A stretch of 64,000 nucleotides of DNA. It comes from Catenulispora sp. MAP5-51 (GTDB lineage: Bacteria > Actinomycetota > Actinomycetes > Streptomycetales > Catenulisporaceae). The position numbers and the translations under genes were made by a program. The notes beneath the pieces were generated by a model that saw nothing but the letters and a program-made list of their open reading frames with translations, was not told where the DNA came from and did no database searches. This document shows positions 33,806 through 43,182 of this stretch, one piece after another. The first letter of the stretch is position 1; every line of letters starts with the position of its first letter. The DNA is taken from contig NZ_JBGCCH010000002.1 of assembly GCF_041261205.1 (NCBI RefSeq), forward strand, positions 711,191 to 775,190, read 5' to 3'.

Positions 33806-33917
33806 CACAGGGTCTTCCAGTCGATGCCGGCGCCCGCGGTTCGGGCACCGATCCCGACTGCCACCCTCAGCCACCTCACCCACGACTCTGAAGACCACAA
33901 TGGTGGGCACAAGCCAT

Positions 33918-33962
33918 CCCAGAAACCTGGGAGTGCACGATCGACACCGGCGCTGGCATAGT
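33918..33962 (+). promoter_or_regulatory. Possible operator and -10 box for the LuxR gene
   Basis: CCCAG-AAAC-CTGGG (33918-33931) is an inverted repeat in the divergent gap between the FAD oxidase and LuxR genes. CATAGT (33957-33962) ends 7 bases before the LuxR ATG, suggesting a leaderless message. Confidence 0.4.
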
Positions 33963-33969
33963 CCGGCCC

Positions 33970-35103
33970 ATGCCGACAACGCACGCCGACCGGATCCACG
34001 CGCACCTCGCGCAACTGGCGACTGCCGGCTTGGACGCACCGGCCTTCACCGACGCCGCCCTCGCGCTGCTGGCCCGCGCCGTCCCGTTCGGATCGGCGTG
34101 CATGGCCACCGCCGACCCGGCCACCCGCATCCTCACCGGCACCACCAAGTGGGGCGAGCTCGGCAACGCCTCCGACACCGAATGGGCCCGATTCGAGTAC
34201 GAAGTGCCCGACGTCTACGACTTCCGCGACGTCGCCGACCGGCCCGGCATGGTCACCTCACTGCGGGCCGAGACCGCCGACCACCCGGAACGCTCTGCCC
34301 GCTTCGCCCGCTACCTGCGGCCGGAGTGGGGATTCACCGACGAACTGCGCGCCGCGCTGCGGGCCGACAACGGCGACATCTGGGGCTACCTGGCTCTCTA
34401 CCGCGGCGACGGAGCTCCCTTCAGCCTGGCCGACCAGCAGTTCGTCAGCTCCGTCGCCCCGCAGCTGGCGATCGGAATGCGCGTGGGACTGCTCGCCGCC
34501 GCAGCACATGGCGTGCAGCTGGACACTCCCGTCGTCCTGGTCATCGACGCCGAGGGCCAGATCAGCCAGTCCAGCCCGGGCACTGAGGAACTCGCCGCCG
34601 ACCTGGGAGCAGGACCGCTCGACCGGTTCCTGCTGCCCGTCGCGCTCCGCTCCCTCGTCGACGCCGCCCGCACCACCGACGGGCAACCAACCGTCCCCCG
34701 TGCCCGGCTGCGCACTGCTTCCGGCCGATGGCTCGTCGCCCGCGCGGCACCGCTACGCTCTCGCGACGGCACCGGCAACGACGTCGTGGTCACCATCGAG
34801 GACGCCCGCCCTCCAGAGATCATCCCCCTCATCGTGGCCGCCTTCGGTCTGACGCCGCGCGAACAGGACGTCGTCCGGCTCGTCCTGCAAGGCCTGGGCA
34901 CCACGCAGATCGCCAACGAGCTGTACATGTCGGCCTATACGGTCCAGGACCATCTCAAGACCGTCTTCGACAAGACCGGAGTCCGCAGCCGCCGCGAACT
35001 CACGGCCAAGATCTTCTACGACCAATACGCGCCACGCATGGGAAATCCCCTCGCCCCCTCCGGCTGGTTCGCGCAGGACACCCCCACGGCCAGCGCTCGG
35101 TAG
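33970..35103 (+). CDS. LuxR-type transcriptional regulator with GAF-like sensor
   Basis: A 377-residue regulator. The N-terminal ~170 residues look like a GAF-like sensor (ARAVPFGSACMATADPATRILTGTTKWGELG; GDIWGYLALYRGDGAPFSLADQQFVSSVAPQLAIGMR). A PAS-like segment follows (VVLVIDAEGQISQSSPGTEELAADLG). The LuxR helix-turn-helix is at ~295-355 (LTPREQDVVRLVLQGLGTTQIANELYMSAYTVQDHLKTVFDKTGVRSRRELTAKIF). No receiver Asp. Divergent from the FAD oxidase/thioesterase pair, its likely targets. Leaderless start probable. Confidence 0.88.
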   Translation: MPTTHADRIHAHLAQLATAGLDAPAFTDAALALLARAVPFGSACMATADPATRILTGTTKWGELGNASDTEWARFEYEVPDVYDFRDVADRPGMVTSLRAETADHPERSARFARYLRPEWGFTDELRAALRADNGDIWGYLALYRGDGAPFSLADQQFVSSVAPQLAIGMRVGLLAAAAHGVQLDTPVVLVIDAEGQISQSSPGTEELAADLGAGPLDRFLLPVALRSLVDAARTTDGQPTVPRARLRTASGRWLVARAAPLRSRDGTGNDVVVTIEDARPPEIIPLIVAAFGLTPREQDVVRLVLQGLGTTQIANELYMSAYTVQDHLKTVFDKTGVRSRRELTAKIFYDQYAPRMGNPLAPSGWFAQDTPTASAR

Positions 35104-35547
35104 CCACTACAAAGATCGGGTGCAGGGTCCTGATGTCCTTGAACCGGGCGGTACACAGCGCCAAGCTGCCGGTTGCGGCCGTAGGTGAGCACCGCAGGAA
35201 CGTTCCCGGCGTCCAAGGCGCCCGGATCCCCTAGAACGCGGTGTCCATCGCCCCATGCCGCAGCAGGCCCACATCATCGATGCTGTCCGGGCCCGCGCAC
35301 ATCCCGGCGGGCGCTGATGATGCTCAGCGAATCAGACTCCGCATAATCGCTGCTGTGCGCGATGCCGTCGTGCTGGCCGCGAGGGCTCTGGTCTGTGACT
35401 TCCACTGCAAAGGCGTGTTTCTCGCTGGTACTCAGCACGATCCGCGTAGCTTGTCGTGCGCGATGCGCGTGGACGCGCCGCCGGCCCGGGTTGCACGGCG
35501 GCGCGTCGCGGCGTGTTGGTCACATGCTGCCGATGACGAGGTGGCTG
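35104..35547. other. Gap without a convincing gene
   Basis: Short open frames exist on both strands but none has a ribosome site or a recognisable domain. The texture suggests decayed coding DNA. Confidence 0.4.
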
Positions 35548-36243
35548 TTAGAGACCGCCGACCTTGACGGGGAACTTCTCGATCGTGGCGATGGTGACGT
35601 CGGGGTTCTCCAGGTCAATGAGGTCGACAGGGTTCTGCAATTGGTACAGGTCTCCCCTGGGCGGGAATTGCGTCAGCTGCCCGACCAGTTTGGCCGGGTC
35701 CTTGGTGGTCAGGATCAGCGGCTCGTAAGCAGCGCGGGCACGCCCGTTCGAGGCTTGCGGATCATCGATCACCATGGTGAAGCTCAGTACCATGATCTGC
35801 TCGAATTTGGGCGGGAAGCTCTGGGTGAGCCGCAGGAGGGACTTCGGGTCGACGTCCACGTCGTTCTGCTCGATGGTGATCGAGCCCCCGGAGGCAGCAC
35901 GGGTCTGGCGGCTCCCGGAGCCGCATGCGTCGGTGCCGTGCAGATGCAGGCCTCCCTCCACGACGGTGTCCGCGTCGGCGGCGGCGTCCTGAGCAATGAC
36001 GTACTCGTTGACCGACCCGGCCACATGCGCGTGGCACTTCTCGCCGTTGAGCGTGAAGGTGAAGTCCCCCGAGAGTGGCTCGGTGTCCTTCTCCCCGACC
36101 GGCGGAAGCTCACTCGCTGCGGCGGCGCGTTGCGCCGGGCCGGCAGCGTGCGCCGGGGTCGTGGTGAACGCCAATAGTCCTGCGATCCCGAGCGCGCCGC
36201 CAGCCGCCGCACGCACGCCGGCATTCCTGAACCGTGTAGTCAC
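35548..36243 (-). CDS. Secreted protein of unknown function
   Basis: A 231-residue protein with a Sec signal peptide (RFRNAGVRAAAGGALGIAGLLAFTTTPAHA, cut near AHA-A at about residue 33). The mature part has one Cys pair (EKCHAH; DACGSGSR) that may form a disulfide, and mostly beta character. No family is recognised; the phrases LTLTTKDPAKLVG-like and PVDLIDLENPDVTIATIEKFPVKVGGL are unassigned. GTG start with GGAGGAG 7 bases upstream. No neighbour hints at its role. Confidence 0.72.
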   Translation of the reverse strand: MTTRFRNAGVRAAAGGALGIAGLLAFTTTPAHAAGPAQRAAAASELPPVGEKDTEPLSGDFTFTLNGEKCHAHVAGSVNEYVIAQDAAADADTVVEGGLHLHGTDACGSGSRQTRAASGGSITIEQNDVDVDPKSLLRLTQSFPPKFEQIMVLSFTMVIDDPQASNGRARAAYEPLILTTKDPAKLVGQLTQFPPRGDLYQLQNPVDLIDLENPDVTIATIEKFPVKVGGL

Positions 36244-36399
36244 TGGTGTCTCCTCCGAGATGATGTACCGAGATCAGCGATTCGATCATGGCGTTAGTGA
36301 TCATTCGCCCGGCGGCGGCGCACTTCCGGGCCACCCGTTTGGGCGCAGGCCTCGTGGCCTTGCCGCAGGCCTCGGTACCGCCTCCGTGACCGCCGACGT

Positions 36400-36797
36400 C
36401 ATCCTGCGCCGGCCGAGCCGACAGGCAGATCCCCGACGTCGCCGACCACCTCGCAACCATCACCGGAACGCGGCACGATCCCGAGGACCGCAAGAAGATC
36501 GGCGAAACCGTCACCTACCTGCGGAACAAGCACGACTACCTTCGCTACGACACCGCCCTGGCCAAGGGCTGGCCGACCGCCACCGGCATCGTGGAGGGCG
36601 CGGCCCGCCACCCGATCGCCGACTGGCTGGACATCACCGGAGCCCGCTGGTCACTGGCCGGTACCGAAGCGGTCCTGAAATTGCGGGCGTTGATTGCCAA
36701 CGGCGACCTTGACACCTTCTGGGCCTACCACCTCAAACAAGAACACCAACGCAACCACCAGGACCACTACCAGCAGAAACACCAACTCACAGCCTGA
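36400..36797 (+). mobile_element. ISKra4-type transposase, C-terminal remnant
   Basis: In one frame it reads ADRQIPDVADHLATITGTRHDP, then YLRYDTALAKGWPTATGIVEGAARHPIADWLDITGARWSLAGTEAVLKLRALIANGDLD and the natural stop. This is the end of an ISKra4-family transposase (the E in IVEGA is the third catalytic residue). The front two thirds are missing, so it is inactive. Confidence 0.82.
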
Positions 36798-36885
36798 CCG
36801 GCGAAGTCGCTCTGCTTCATCTGCGCCCCGGCACGCCATCGGCCTACCGAGTGGGGTAGCCAAGGCGTGCGCCGGTAGAGAGTGA

Positions 36886-37479
36886 TCAGCCGAGGACGAC
36901 GGGTTCCCCGGTCAGTGCGACGCCCGCCTGCCGCATTTCGTCGATGGCGCTGTCGGTGGTGTCGCGGGCGACTCCGGCGGTGTAGTCAAGCAGGACCTGT
37001 ACGGCGAAGCCGGCCTTCGCGCCGTCCAGCGCGGTGGCCTTCACGCAGTGGTCGGTCGCGATACCGACGACGTCGAGGTTGCTGACGCCGCGGGCGTGAA
37101 GCCAGTCGGCCATGGATGTGCCGTCTTCGGCCGAGCCCTCGAAGCCGCTCTTCGAGGCAGAGTGCGCACCCTTGTAGAAGACCTCGTCGACTGCCTCGGA
37201 CTCAGCGACCGGCGCGAAGTCGGCATGGAAGTTGCCTCCCTCGCTACCGACCACGCAGTGCACGGGGAAGGAGTTCTGGAAGTCCGGGTGCTCCGAGAAG
37301 TGGCCGCCCGGATCGATGTGGTGGTCGCGGGTGGCAACGATGTGCGCATAACCATCGCCGGCCGAGCGTCGGACCAGGTCGGCGATGGCGTGGGCCCGGT
37401 CGGCGCCGCCCTTCACCGGAATACTGCCGCCTTCGCAGAAGTCTTTCTGCACATCGACGACGATCAGCGCTCGGCGCAC
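36886..37479 (-). CDS. pncA: Nicotinamidase/isochorismatase-family hydrolase
   Basis: A 197-residue nicotinamidase, which turns nicotinamide into nicotinate for NAD recycling (and activates pyrazinamide in mycobacteria). All key residues are present at positions shifted regularly from M. tuberculosis PncA: catalytic Asp9, Lys103 (FYKGAHS) and Cys145 (ATDHCVKATA), and metal ligands Asp52, His54, His60, His74 (TRDHHIDPGGHF; PVHC). GTG start with an AAGGACC-like site. It stands alone, between a transposase remnant and broken genes, but is intact. Confidence 0.9.
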   Translation of the reverse strand: MRRALIVVDVQKDFCEGGSIPVKGGADRAHAIADLVRRSAGDGYAHIVATRDHHIDPGGHFSEHPDFQNSFPVHCVVGSEGGNFHADFAPVAESEAVDEVFYKGAHSASKSGFEGSAEDGTSMADWLHARGVSNLDVVGIATDHCVKATALDGAKAGFAVQVLLDYTAGVARDTTDSAIDEMRQAGVALTGEPVVLG

Positions 37480-37608
37480 AGGTGGTCCTTTCTTCGCAGG
37501 AATCCGTGCTTGGATGCCTACCCCCTGCCGCTATGGTCGGATGCCTCAAGGCCTGGTCGTTCACCCGATCGGCGGCGGTTCCAGGTCCTCGACCACCGAG
37601 TGACACAT

Positions 37609-37812
37609 CAGTGATGATCTCGTTGTCGACATTCCGCGAGATCGCGCTGGGTCCTCCGAAGACGGTGAGCTGCGGGAGGGGATCGTGCCAGCCGATCAGC
37701 TGTGCAGCGACCGGACTGGACAGGTCGAGGGGGTCGGTCAGCAGAAGCGGCTGGGAGGCGTTGGCCTCGAACGGGCCCCCGCTCAGTGCGTCGGGGAAGT
37801 TCAGTGCCTGCG
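37609..37812 (-). pseudogene. Cell-wall-binding repeat 2 (CW_binding_2) gene remnant
   Basis: On the minus strand it reads ALNFPDALSGGPFEANASQP, LLLTDPLDLSSPVAAQLIGW and LTVFGGPSAISRNVDNEI, one repeat of the CW_binding_2 family found in surface proteins. The open frame then runs on into unrelated sequence. At its other end it meets, head on, the cut front of an ABC permease gene near 37813. Both genes are broken at the same point. Confidence 0.8.
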
Positions 37813-37814
37813 GC

Positions 37815-39006
37815 CGCCGCCATCAGCGCGGGCAGCGCGCAGCGGGCCGGACGCGGACTCCTGGTCCAGCGCAGACTCGGCGGGTCGCGCCTGCCCCGGG
37901 CGATCAGCCTCGGCCTGGGCTGGCCGTTCGCCCGGCCGGCCCGCACCCCCCTGATGATGTCAGCCGTCGTCGTCGGCGTGGCGACCGTGACACTGGCGAT
38001 CGGCATGACGGGATCGACCCTCACGTTCGAGGGGCTCAGCCAGCGATCCGACCAGGTCTCCTTCACCACCGGCGACGGGAGCAGCCTGGGCGGTCCGGCG
38101 CCGATCCACACCGTCGCACAGATCATGGACATGATGCGCGCCCAGCCGGAAGTCACCCACGTGGCTGCCGACGCCCCGATCGCGACGCACATCGCGGGCT
38201 CAACGGCGAAGATCTGGGCCGGCGTCACCCGGGGTGACTACGGCGCGATCCAGGCCCCGCTCGTCCAGGGCCGCTGGGCGACCGCTCCCGGCGAGGTCAC
38301 GGTGGACTCGGAATACCTGCACCAGTTCGGCTTCACGATCGGCCAGACGATCAGAATGCTGGACGCGAGCGGCAAAGAACTGCCCGAGACGATCGTCGGC
38401 GAAGCGCCCGGCTGGCACATCGCGACACCCGACTGGCAGTCCTTCATCGGGCTCAACGATCAGGGCCGCGCCATGACCTTCTACGTCGGACTCAGTAGAG
38501 GCACCGACCCCGCCGCCTTCATCGCAGCGGTCCAGCGCCAGGATCCCGGACTGCACGGCGCGGTCGAGGGCGGATCACAGACCACAGAGAAGATCATCAT
38601 CAGCATCGTCTCGACCCTCACCATCATGCTTTCGATCGTGGCCTCGCTCGGCGTGTTGAACACCGTCGTGTTGAACACCCGCGAGCGCCGCCGAGACCTG
38701 GGCATGCTCAAGGCGATCCGCATGACCCCGCGCCAGGTGATCGCGATGGTCATGACGTCGACGGCACTCGGGGCGGTCGGCGGCCTGATCGGCGTCCCCC
38801 TCGGGATGCTCGCCCACCGGATCGTCATCCCCCTCACCGGACACGCCATCCACGACGACTTCCCGGACTCGATGCTGCACGTCTGGAACTCGGGCGCACT
38901 GGTCCTGCTGGCGCTGTCCGGCTCAGCGATCGCCGCGATGGGAGCCTTCCTGCCCTCGCTCCGGGCCGCGCGGGCACCGGTCGCGGAAGTGCTGCGAACT
39001 GAGTAG
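37815..39006 (+). pseudogene. ABC transporter permease (FtsX/MacB type), 5'-truncated
   Basis: About 395 residues of the C-terminal half of an FtsX-like permease: QRRLGGSRLPRAISLGLGWPFARPARTPLMMSAVVVGVATVTLAIGM (membrane segment), a periplasmic-type domain, then TLTIMLSIVASLGVLNTVVLNTRERRRDLGMLKAIRMTPRQVIAMVMTSTALGAVGGLIGVPLGM (FtsX core) and a last helix ending RAPVAEVLRTE. Full-length relatives have about 400 more residues in front. There is no start codon with a ribosome site, and no ATPase gene nearby. The remaining frame is open, so truncation is recent or the domain may still be made. Confidence 0.78.
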
Positions 39007-39024
39007 AAGCGGCAAGCCGGACAA

Positions 39025-39059
39025 GGCGCCGGCAGGGTGATCACAGCCCTGCCGACGCC
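39025..39059. terminator. Bidirectional terminator
   Basis: GGCGCCGGCAGGG and CCCTGCCGACGCC pair over 13 positions (one G-U) around a 9-base loop, between convergent genes. Confidence 0.7.
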
Positions 39060-39092
39060 GAAGGTGTTCGCCGAAGCGCGGTCGCCGCTCTC

Positions 39093-40976
39093 TCAGCCGG
39101 CGTCCACGCGCAGCCGCTGCCCCACAGCCCTGGTCACCATGACGGCACCGTCGGCCTGATGTGCAGAGGGGGCGTATCCAGCGAAACGCAGCGCGTCCAG
39201 GGCTGCGACCGGGCCGGCGGCTGACACCAGCACGGTCGGGGCGACGCGCCGCAGCGCCAGCGATCCCAAAGCCCGGTTCGCCTCGATCTCTGAGGCGAGG
39301 CGCTCATCGGCCGCCACGAGTACCACAGTCGCGGCGATCACATCGACCAGGCCGTGCACCCGGGCGGCATCTTTGACCAGGTACTCCAGTACTTGTGGGA
39401 GCGTGCCGGTGACGCTGCATCCCTTCAGGCGCGACAGCAGGCCCTCAGCGTCACCGCCACCGTCCAGGAACGCCCGGATCGAGGCGTCAGAGAACCGCCA
39501 GACCGCGGCTGCCCCGCTGGACTCCCGTCGCGCGCAACCGTCGAGCAACGCAGCAAGAGCGGCATTGGGCAGACCGGAGGCCACTGCGGTCAGGTCCCCC
39601 TGCAGCCGCACCTCGGACACGGCCGGAGGCAGGACTGATCCGAGGGCCTCCACGATCGGGGCAATCGCATCCTCGCCGACGTCTCCGGAGGCGAGATCGG
39701 CCACGTCGAAGCGGAACCATGGCGCCAACGCCCCCGCCACGACGACCCCCAGCACTTCGGCCTCGGCGAGCACCTGCGCCACTGCGAACGCCGGGTCGAT
39801 CCACGGTTCGTCGTCGAACTCGTCGTGGACCTCACCGCACGAACAGGCCACAGCAGAGCCGGCCTCGCCGAAGCCCAGCATCAGCGGAAGATTCCACGCC
39901 GCACCCGCCTCCAACGACTTGGCCGCCGGCGTCCGCCCGACCGGAGCCGCCCGCAGCACGGCGAGCACCGCTGGACGCACCATCGACGCCGGCCCCAGAA
40001 ACGCCGCGTCGGCCAGCGGAGCCGGCACCCGGCCGCCGCCCAGCCCAGCCGCCAACGGGAACGCGTCCATCCCCAGCCAGCCGTTGACCAGAATCAGAAA
40101 CCTCTGTGGCGGCTCAGCCGCAGACCATTCGTCGTAAAGGGCTGTCGCCATCACCTCACCCTCACCAGCTCCGATCAGCCCCGCGGCTTCACCGAGATAC
40201 AGCCACAGCCGCACCCGGGCGGCGTCGATCCGCGCGACCTTCCCCAGCCGATTCATCTCCCGCGCGCCCACACCCCCAGCCTTCAACAACGCCACCGGCT
40301 CAGCCGCGACCACGGCCAACAGCCGTTCAGCCTCCTCCAGCGCCGCCAGTGCGCAAGCCCGCGCGGAATCAGCCGGATCCAGGCCCTGATAGGCCACCGT
40401 CTCCACCGCTGGCGGGCCCGCCAAGACTGCGCCCGCATCGAAACCGTCCAACACAGCGTCCACGTTGAAGGAACCGGCCAAGGCATCGTGCAGCCGCAGC
40501 CGTCCCTGCTCCGGCCACACCAGCGCCAAGTCGACCAGTTCGGCGAGGATCTGGTCCACAACCTGACCACGGCTGCCATCGGTACCGCACAGCCCGGCCC
40601 GCACTTCCGCCAGGTCGGCATAATGCGCAACAGCGAACAGCATCCCGAAATCGGCCGCCACCTGAGCCCACTCGGCCTGGGGCGACTCCCGGACACGAGG
40701 AGCGCGACGGCCATCGACACGCACCGATTCCCGCCCGGCCACAAGCACCGCCACCACATACACATGCGGCAGCGGGAGCCGAGCCAACGCGAAGAAAGCC
40801 CCATCGACATCGGACAGCGCCGACGCCGCCGCACTGACGCTCACTTCCGTCGCCCCTTCGGCCTCATCCAGACCCAACGCGGCGCACACGTCCGGACGAG
40901 CATCCAGCAGTCGGTCGAAAGCAGCCTCGTCCAACCCGGATACGTGATCGCCCAGGGACTGCAGCAAAGAAGTCAC
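39093..40976 (-). CDS. Helicase-associated (Helicase_C_3/XPB-like) domain protein
   Basis: A 627-residue protein with the profile of actinobacterial helicase-associated proteins that usually lie beside an XPB-type helicase. Typical are the N-terminal LDEAAFDRLLDARPDVCAAL and paired helical ARLPLPHVYVVAVL, and the C-terminal ~200 residues with VRLQGDLTAVASGLPNAALAALLDGCARRESSGAAAVWRFSDASIRAFLDGGGDAEGLLSRL, which is the Helicase_C_3 signature, followed by a DRD-like end (LASEIEANRALGSLALRRVAPTVLVS). There are no helicase motifs itself and no XPB gene in the window. It is shorter than most relatives (700-800 residues). GTG start, weak ribosome site. Confidence 0.78.
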   Translation of the reverse strand: MTSLLQSLGDHVSGLDEAAFDRLLDARPDVCAALGLDEAEGATEVSVSAAASALSDVDGAFFALARLPLPHVYVVAVLVAGRESVRVDGRRAPRVRESPQAEWAQVAADFGMLFAVAHYADLAEVRAGLCGTDGSRGQVVDQILAELVDLALVWPEQGRLRLHDALAGSFNVDAVLDGFDAGAVLAGPPAVETVAYQGLDPADSARACALAALEEAERLLAVVAAEPVALLKAGGVGAREMNRLGKVARIDAARVRLWLYLGEAAGLIGAGEGEVMATALYDEWSAAEPPQRFLILVNGWLGMDAFPLAAGLGGGRVPAPLADAAFLGPASMVRPAVLAVLRAAPVGRTPAAKSLEAGAAWNLPLMLGFGEAGSAVACSCGEVHDEFDDEPWIDPAFAVAQVLAEAEVLGVVVAGALAPWFRFDVADLASGDVGEDAIAPIVEALGSVLPPAVSEVRLQGDLTAVASGLPNAALAALLDGCARRESSGAAAVWRFSDASIRAFLDGGGDAEGLLSRLKGCSVTGTLPQVLEYLVKDAARVHGLVDVIAATVVLVAADERLASEIEANRALGSLALRRVAPTVLVSAAGPVAALDALRFAGYAPSAHQADGAVMVTRAVGQRLRVDAG

Positions 40977-41097
40977 CCCGTTATTCTCGCCCCGCCCGAA
41001 CGCCTTGGGACACCGTCCCGCCCCGAAACCACCGGCACCGGCGACCCGCAGCCTGCCACCACGAACGCCGGCCCCACACCCGGCGAGCCGTCAGCGG

Positions 41098-41330
41098 CAA
41101 ACCGACGCCAACAAGGCCCGAGCCCGCCACACACTGGAGGAGGGGGCCGACGAGGACCTGCCAACCCTGCGACTGTGGCGCAACCGATGGACCGCCGAGA
41201 CAGAAGGCGCCCAGATCCGACTAGCAACCGACGGACGCTGGTACCCCTACCGCCGCGACGCGGACAACGGCCGACGGCAGCCCGACGGGCCCGCCGAACA
41301 CGACCCGACAGCCGTCCTTGCCGGGCGAAC
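41098..41330 (+). pseudogene. Remnant of a coding sequence (possibly SWIM-type protein)
   Basis: One frame reads ARARHTLEEGADEDLPTLRL WRNRWTAETEGAQIRLATDG RWYPYRRD, protein-like and reminiscent of regions next to SWIM zinc fingers in actinomycetes. There is no proper start and no SWIM Cys/His set. Assignment is weak. Confidence 0.35.
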
Positions 41331-41482
41331 GATCCATGTGCGGGCGTGCGGCGCCGTGGTCAATCAGCAGCTGCTCGGTCAACGGAGCCGTGAGTGGGCG
41401 CTACAGTGAACGATTCATCCGTTTCAGAGGGTGATCACGTCGTCGAACACGACGGCACACACCCTCGAACGGGAGGTCGGAC

Positions 41483-42020
41483 ATGATCAGCCTCCGCCGC
41501 ATACCCGCACTCACTGCCGTGCGTCCGCCGCACTCGCCCTGGCAGCAGGCTGCGGCAGCAAGAGCAGCGCGGCGCCCGCGAGCAGCGGCAGCGCGCCCAG
41601 CACATCGCCGCCGGCCGCCGCGTCCCCCTCGCCAGCCGCAGCCGGCACGGCCCTGAAGGTCGGGACGGCTAAGTTCCCCACCGCCCTGACGGACTCCGCA
41701 GGCCGCTCGGTCTACCTCTTCGCCGCCGACACCGGCAGCATGTCCACCCGCACCGGCGCGTGTGCCAGCGAGTGGTCGCCGGTCATCGCAAAGGCCGCGC
41801 CGAGCATCACCGGCGGCGACATGGGCAAGCTGGGGATGACCGCCCGCGCCGACGGAACCATGCAGGTCACCTTCAACGGGCACCCGCTGTATTACTTCGC
41901 CGGGGACAACAAGCCGGGCGACACCAACGGCCAGGCGCTGAACGCGTTCGGGGCGGAATGGTACCTTACCGGCGCAGACGGCAACAAGATCGACAATTCT
42001 CGAACACAGACGCCGGTGAC
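41483..42020 (+). pseudogene. COG4315/Lipoprotein_15 secreted repeat protein, frameshifted
   Basis: The ATG has a GGGAGGT ribosome site and starts a normal signal (MISLRRIPALTA), but the rest of the signal (ASAALALAAGCG with an Ala-Ala-Gly-Cys lipobox) and the mature protein are in another frame, so a 1-base loss near 41520 splits the gene. The mature part has the family repeats: LTDSAGRSVYLFAADTGS, CASEWSPVIAK, MQVTFNGHPLYYFAGDNKPGDTNGQALNAFGAEWYLTGADGNKI. The 3' end also lacks an in-frame stop and runs into the next gene. Either a decayed gene or sequence errors. It normally pairs with DUF6529. Confidence 0.78.
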
Positions 42021-42046
42021 CGCTCCCGAGACGACAGGACGCTGCG

Positions 42047-42598
42047 ATGAACGAGAGCAGGGCTCGGGCCGCGGTCACCGGCACCGCTGTCGTGGCCGTC
42101 GCCGCCGCGGTGACGGCGGCGGTGTACCTGGTGGCCGATCATCACACCCCGGACTACGCCACGTCGCTGTTCGGCCAGACCGGACAGGACAGTGTGCGCC
42201 TGAAGGCCCAGCTCGGCACCGGCCTGCTGGCCTTGGCGCTGGTCCAACTCACGTTGGCTTTGTGGATGTACCGGCGGCTGCCAGGTCTGTCCCGGTCCGA
42301 CCGGACGCCGCGTGCGGTGTCCAGGACGCATCGGCTCGTCGGGGTCGTCGCCTTCGCGTTGAGCATCCCCATCGCTGTCCACTGCATCCTCACATACGGC
42401 ATCGAGATGTCCACGTCACGAACTGCGGCACACTCGATCGCAGGGTGCTTCTTCTACGGCGCCTTCGCCGCAAAGGTCCTAGTCGTCCGTAGCCGGTCGC
42501 TGCACAGATGGGTGCTTCCCGTCATGGGCGGGCTGTTGGTAGCCACTGTGGCCGTGCTCTGGTACACCGCAGCATGGTGGTTCTTCACCAGCCAATGA
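42047..42598 (+). CDS. DUF6529 family membrane protein
   Basis: A 183-residue protein with four to five membrane helices. His residues at helix ends (SRTHRLVGVVAFALSIPIAVHCILTYG; TAAHSIAGCFFYGAFAAKVLVVRSRSLHRWVLPVMG) are placed like the heme ligands of small cytochrome b561-like proteins, so a heme-binding electron carrier is possible (inference). It lies just after the COG4315 gene, an arrangement I recall as recurrent in actinomycetes. A weak ribosome site precedes the ATG. Confidence 0.78.
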   Translation: MNESRARAAVTGTAVVAVAAAVTAAVYLVADHHTPDYATSLFGQTGQDSVRLKAQLGTGLLALALVQLTLALWMYRRLPGLSRSDRTPRAVSRTHRLVGVVAFALSIPIAVHCILTYGIEMSTSRTAAHSIAGCFFYGAFAAKVLVVRSRSLHRWVLPVMGGLLVATVAVLWYTAAWWFFTSQ

Positions 42599-42829
42599 GC
42601 CCTGCCGGCCGCTTTCGGTGACTCCCACCCGCGACGTATGGCGCCTTGCCGACAAGGACCTGGCCCTCCGCGCGGAAGAGCCCGATTTACGACCGTCGTA
42701 TCTACCCGCATACCGGGTCAGTGCACCCGGCTTCGCACCAGATTCAACTCGCGTATGCGCGCCGCCCCGCCGCGGTCCGCCAAATCTCGCGCCCGACGCG
42801 ATCGAACGGGCTGAAGGGCTGGCACTGCG

Positions 42830-42967
42830 ATGGACCGAGCACTGCTGGCGGATTTTCTGCGGGCCCGCCCCGAGGCGCTGAAGCCGGAGAACGTCAAGCT
42901 TCCCCCGCGGCTCCGGCGTCGTGCCAGTGGGCTGTGGCGCGAGGAAGCCGCGGTGCTGGCGGGCAGG
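42830..42967 (+). pseudogene. N-terminal stub of an XRE-type (MmyB-like) regulator
   Basis: MDRALLADFLRARPEALKPE, then LRRRASGLWREEAAVLAG, is the standard start of MmyB-like helix-turn-helix regulators up to the middle of the DNA-binding domain. After LAG the sequence loses all similarity. No regulator can be made from it. The rest of 42599-43182 has no clear gene. Confidence 0.75.
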
Positions 42968-43182
42968 GCCCGCACCGCTGCGCCTGTTCGGGTGATGATC
43001 GCCAGGGCCGGGCGTGTGGATCCGGCTCTTGACTGTCTCGGCTCGGCACGATGGCTACGTTGCGCGACAGGCATCTGACGGTTGGAGCAGCCGTGTCGGT
43101 GCCGGTCGCGAGTTCGGCACCGCCCTCTGGGGCTCCGGACGCCCGTTGCTGCGAAGTTGGGTCCCGACTGATAGGAAACGCG

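Noticed and set aside
41005..41409. A 134-codon open frame as a full gene
   Set aside because: No ribosome site; the first third is low-complexity and antisense-like, only the middle looks protein-like, so it is listed as a remnant only.
41431..42492. The uninterrupted 353-codon frame as one intact protein
   Set aside because: Its GTG has no proper ribosome site, the true signal start is in another frame, and its second half overlaps the DUF6529 gene out of frame.
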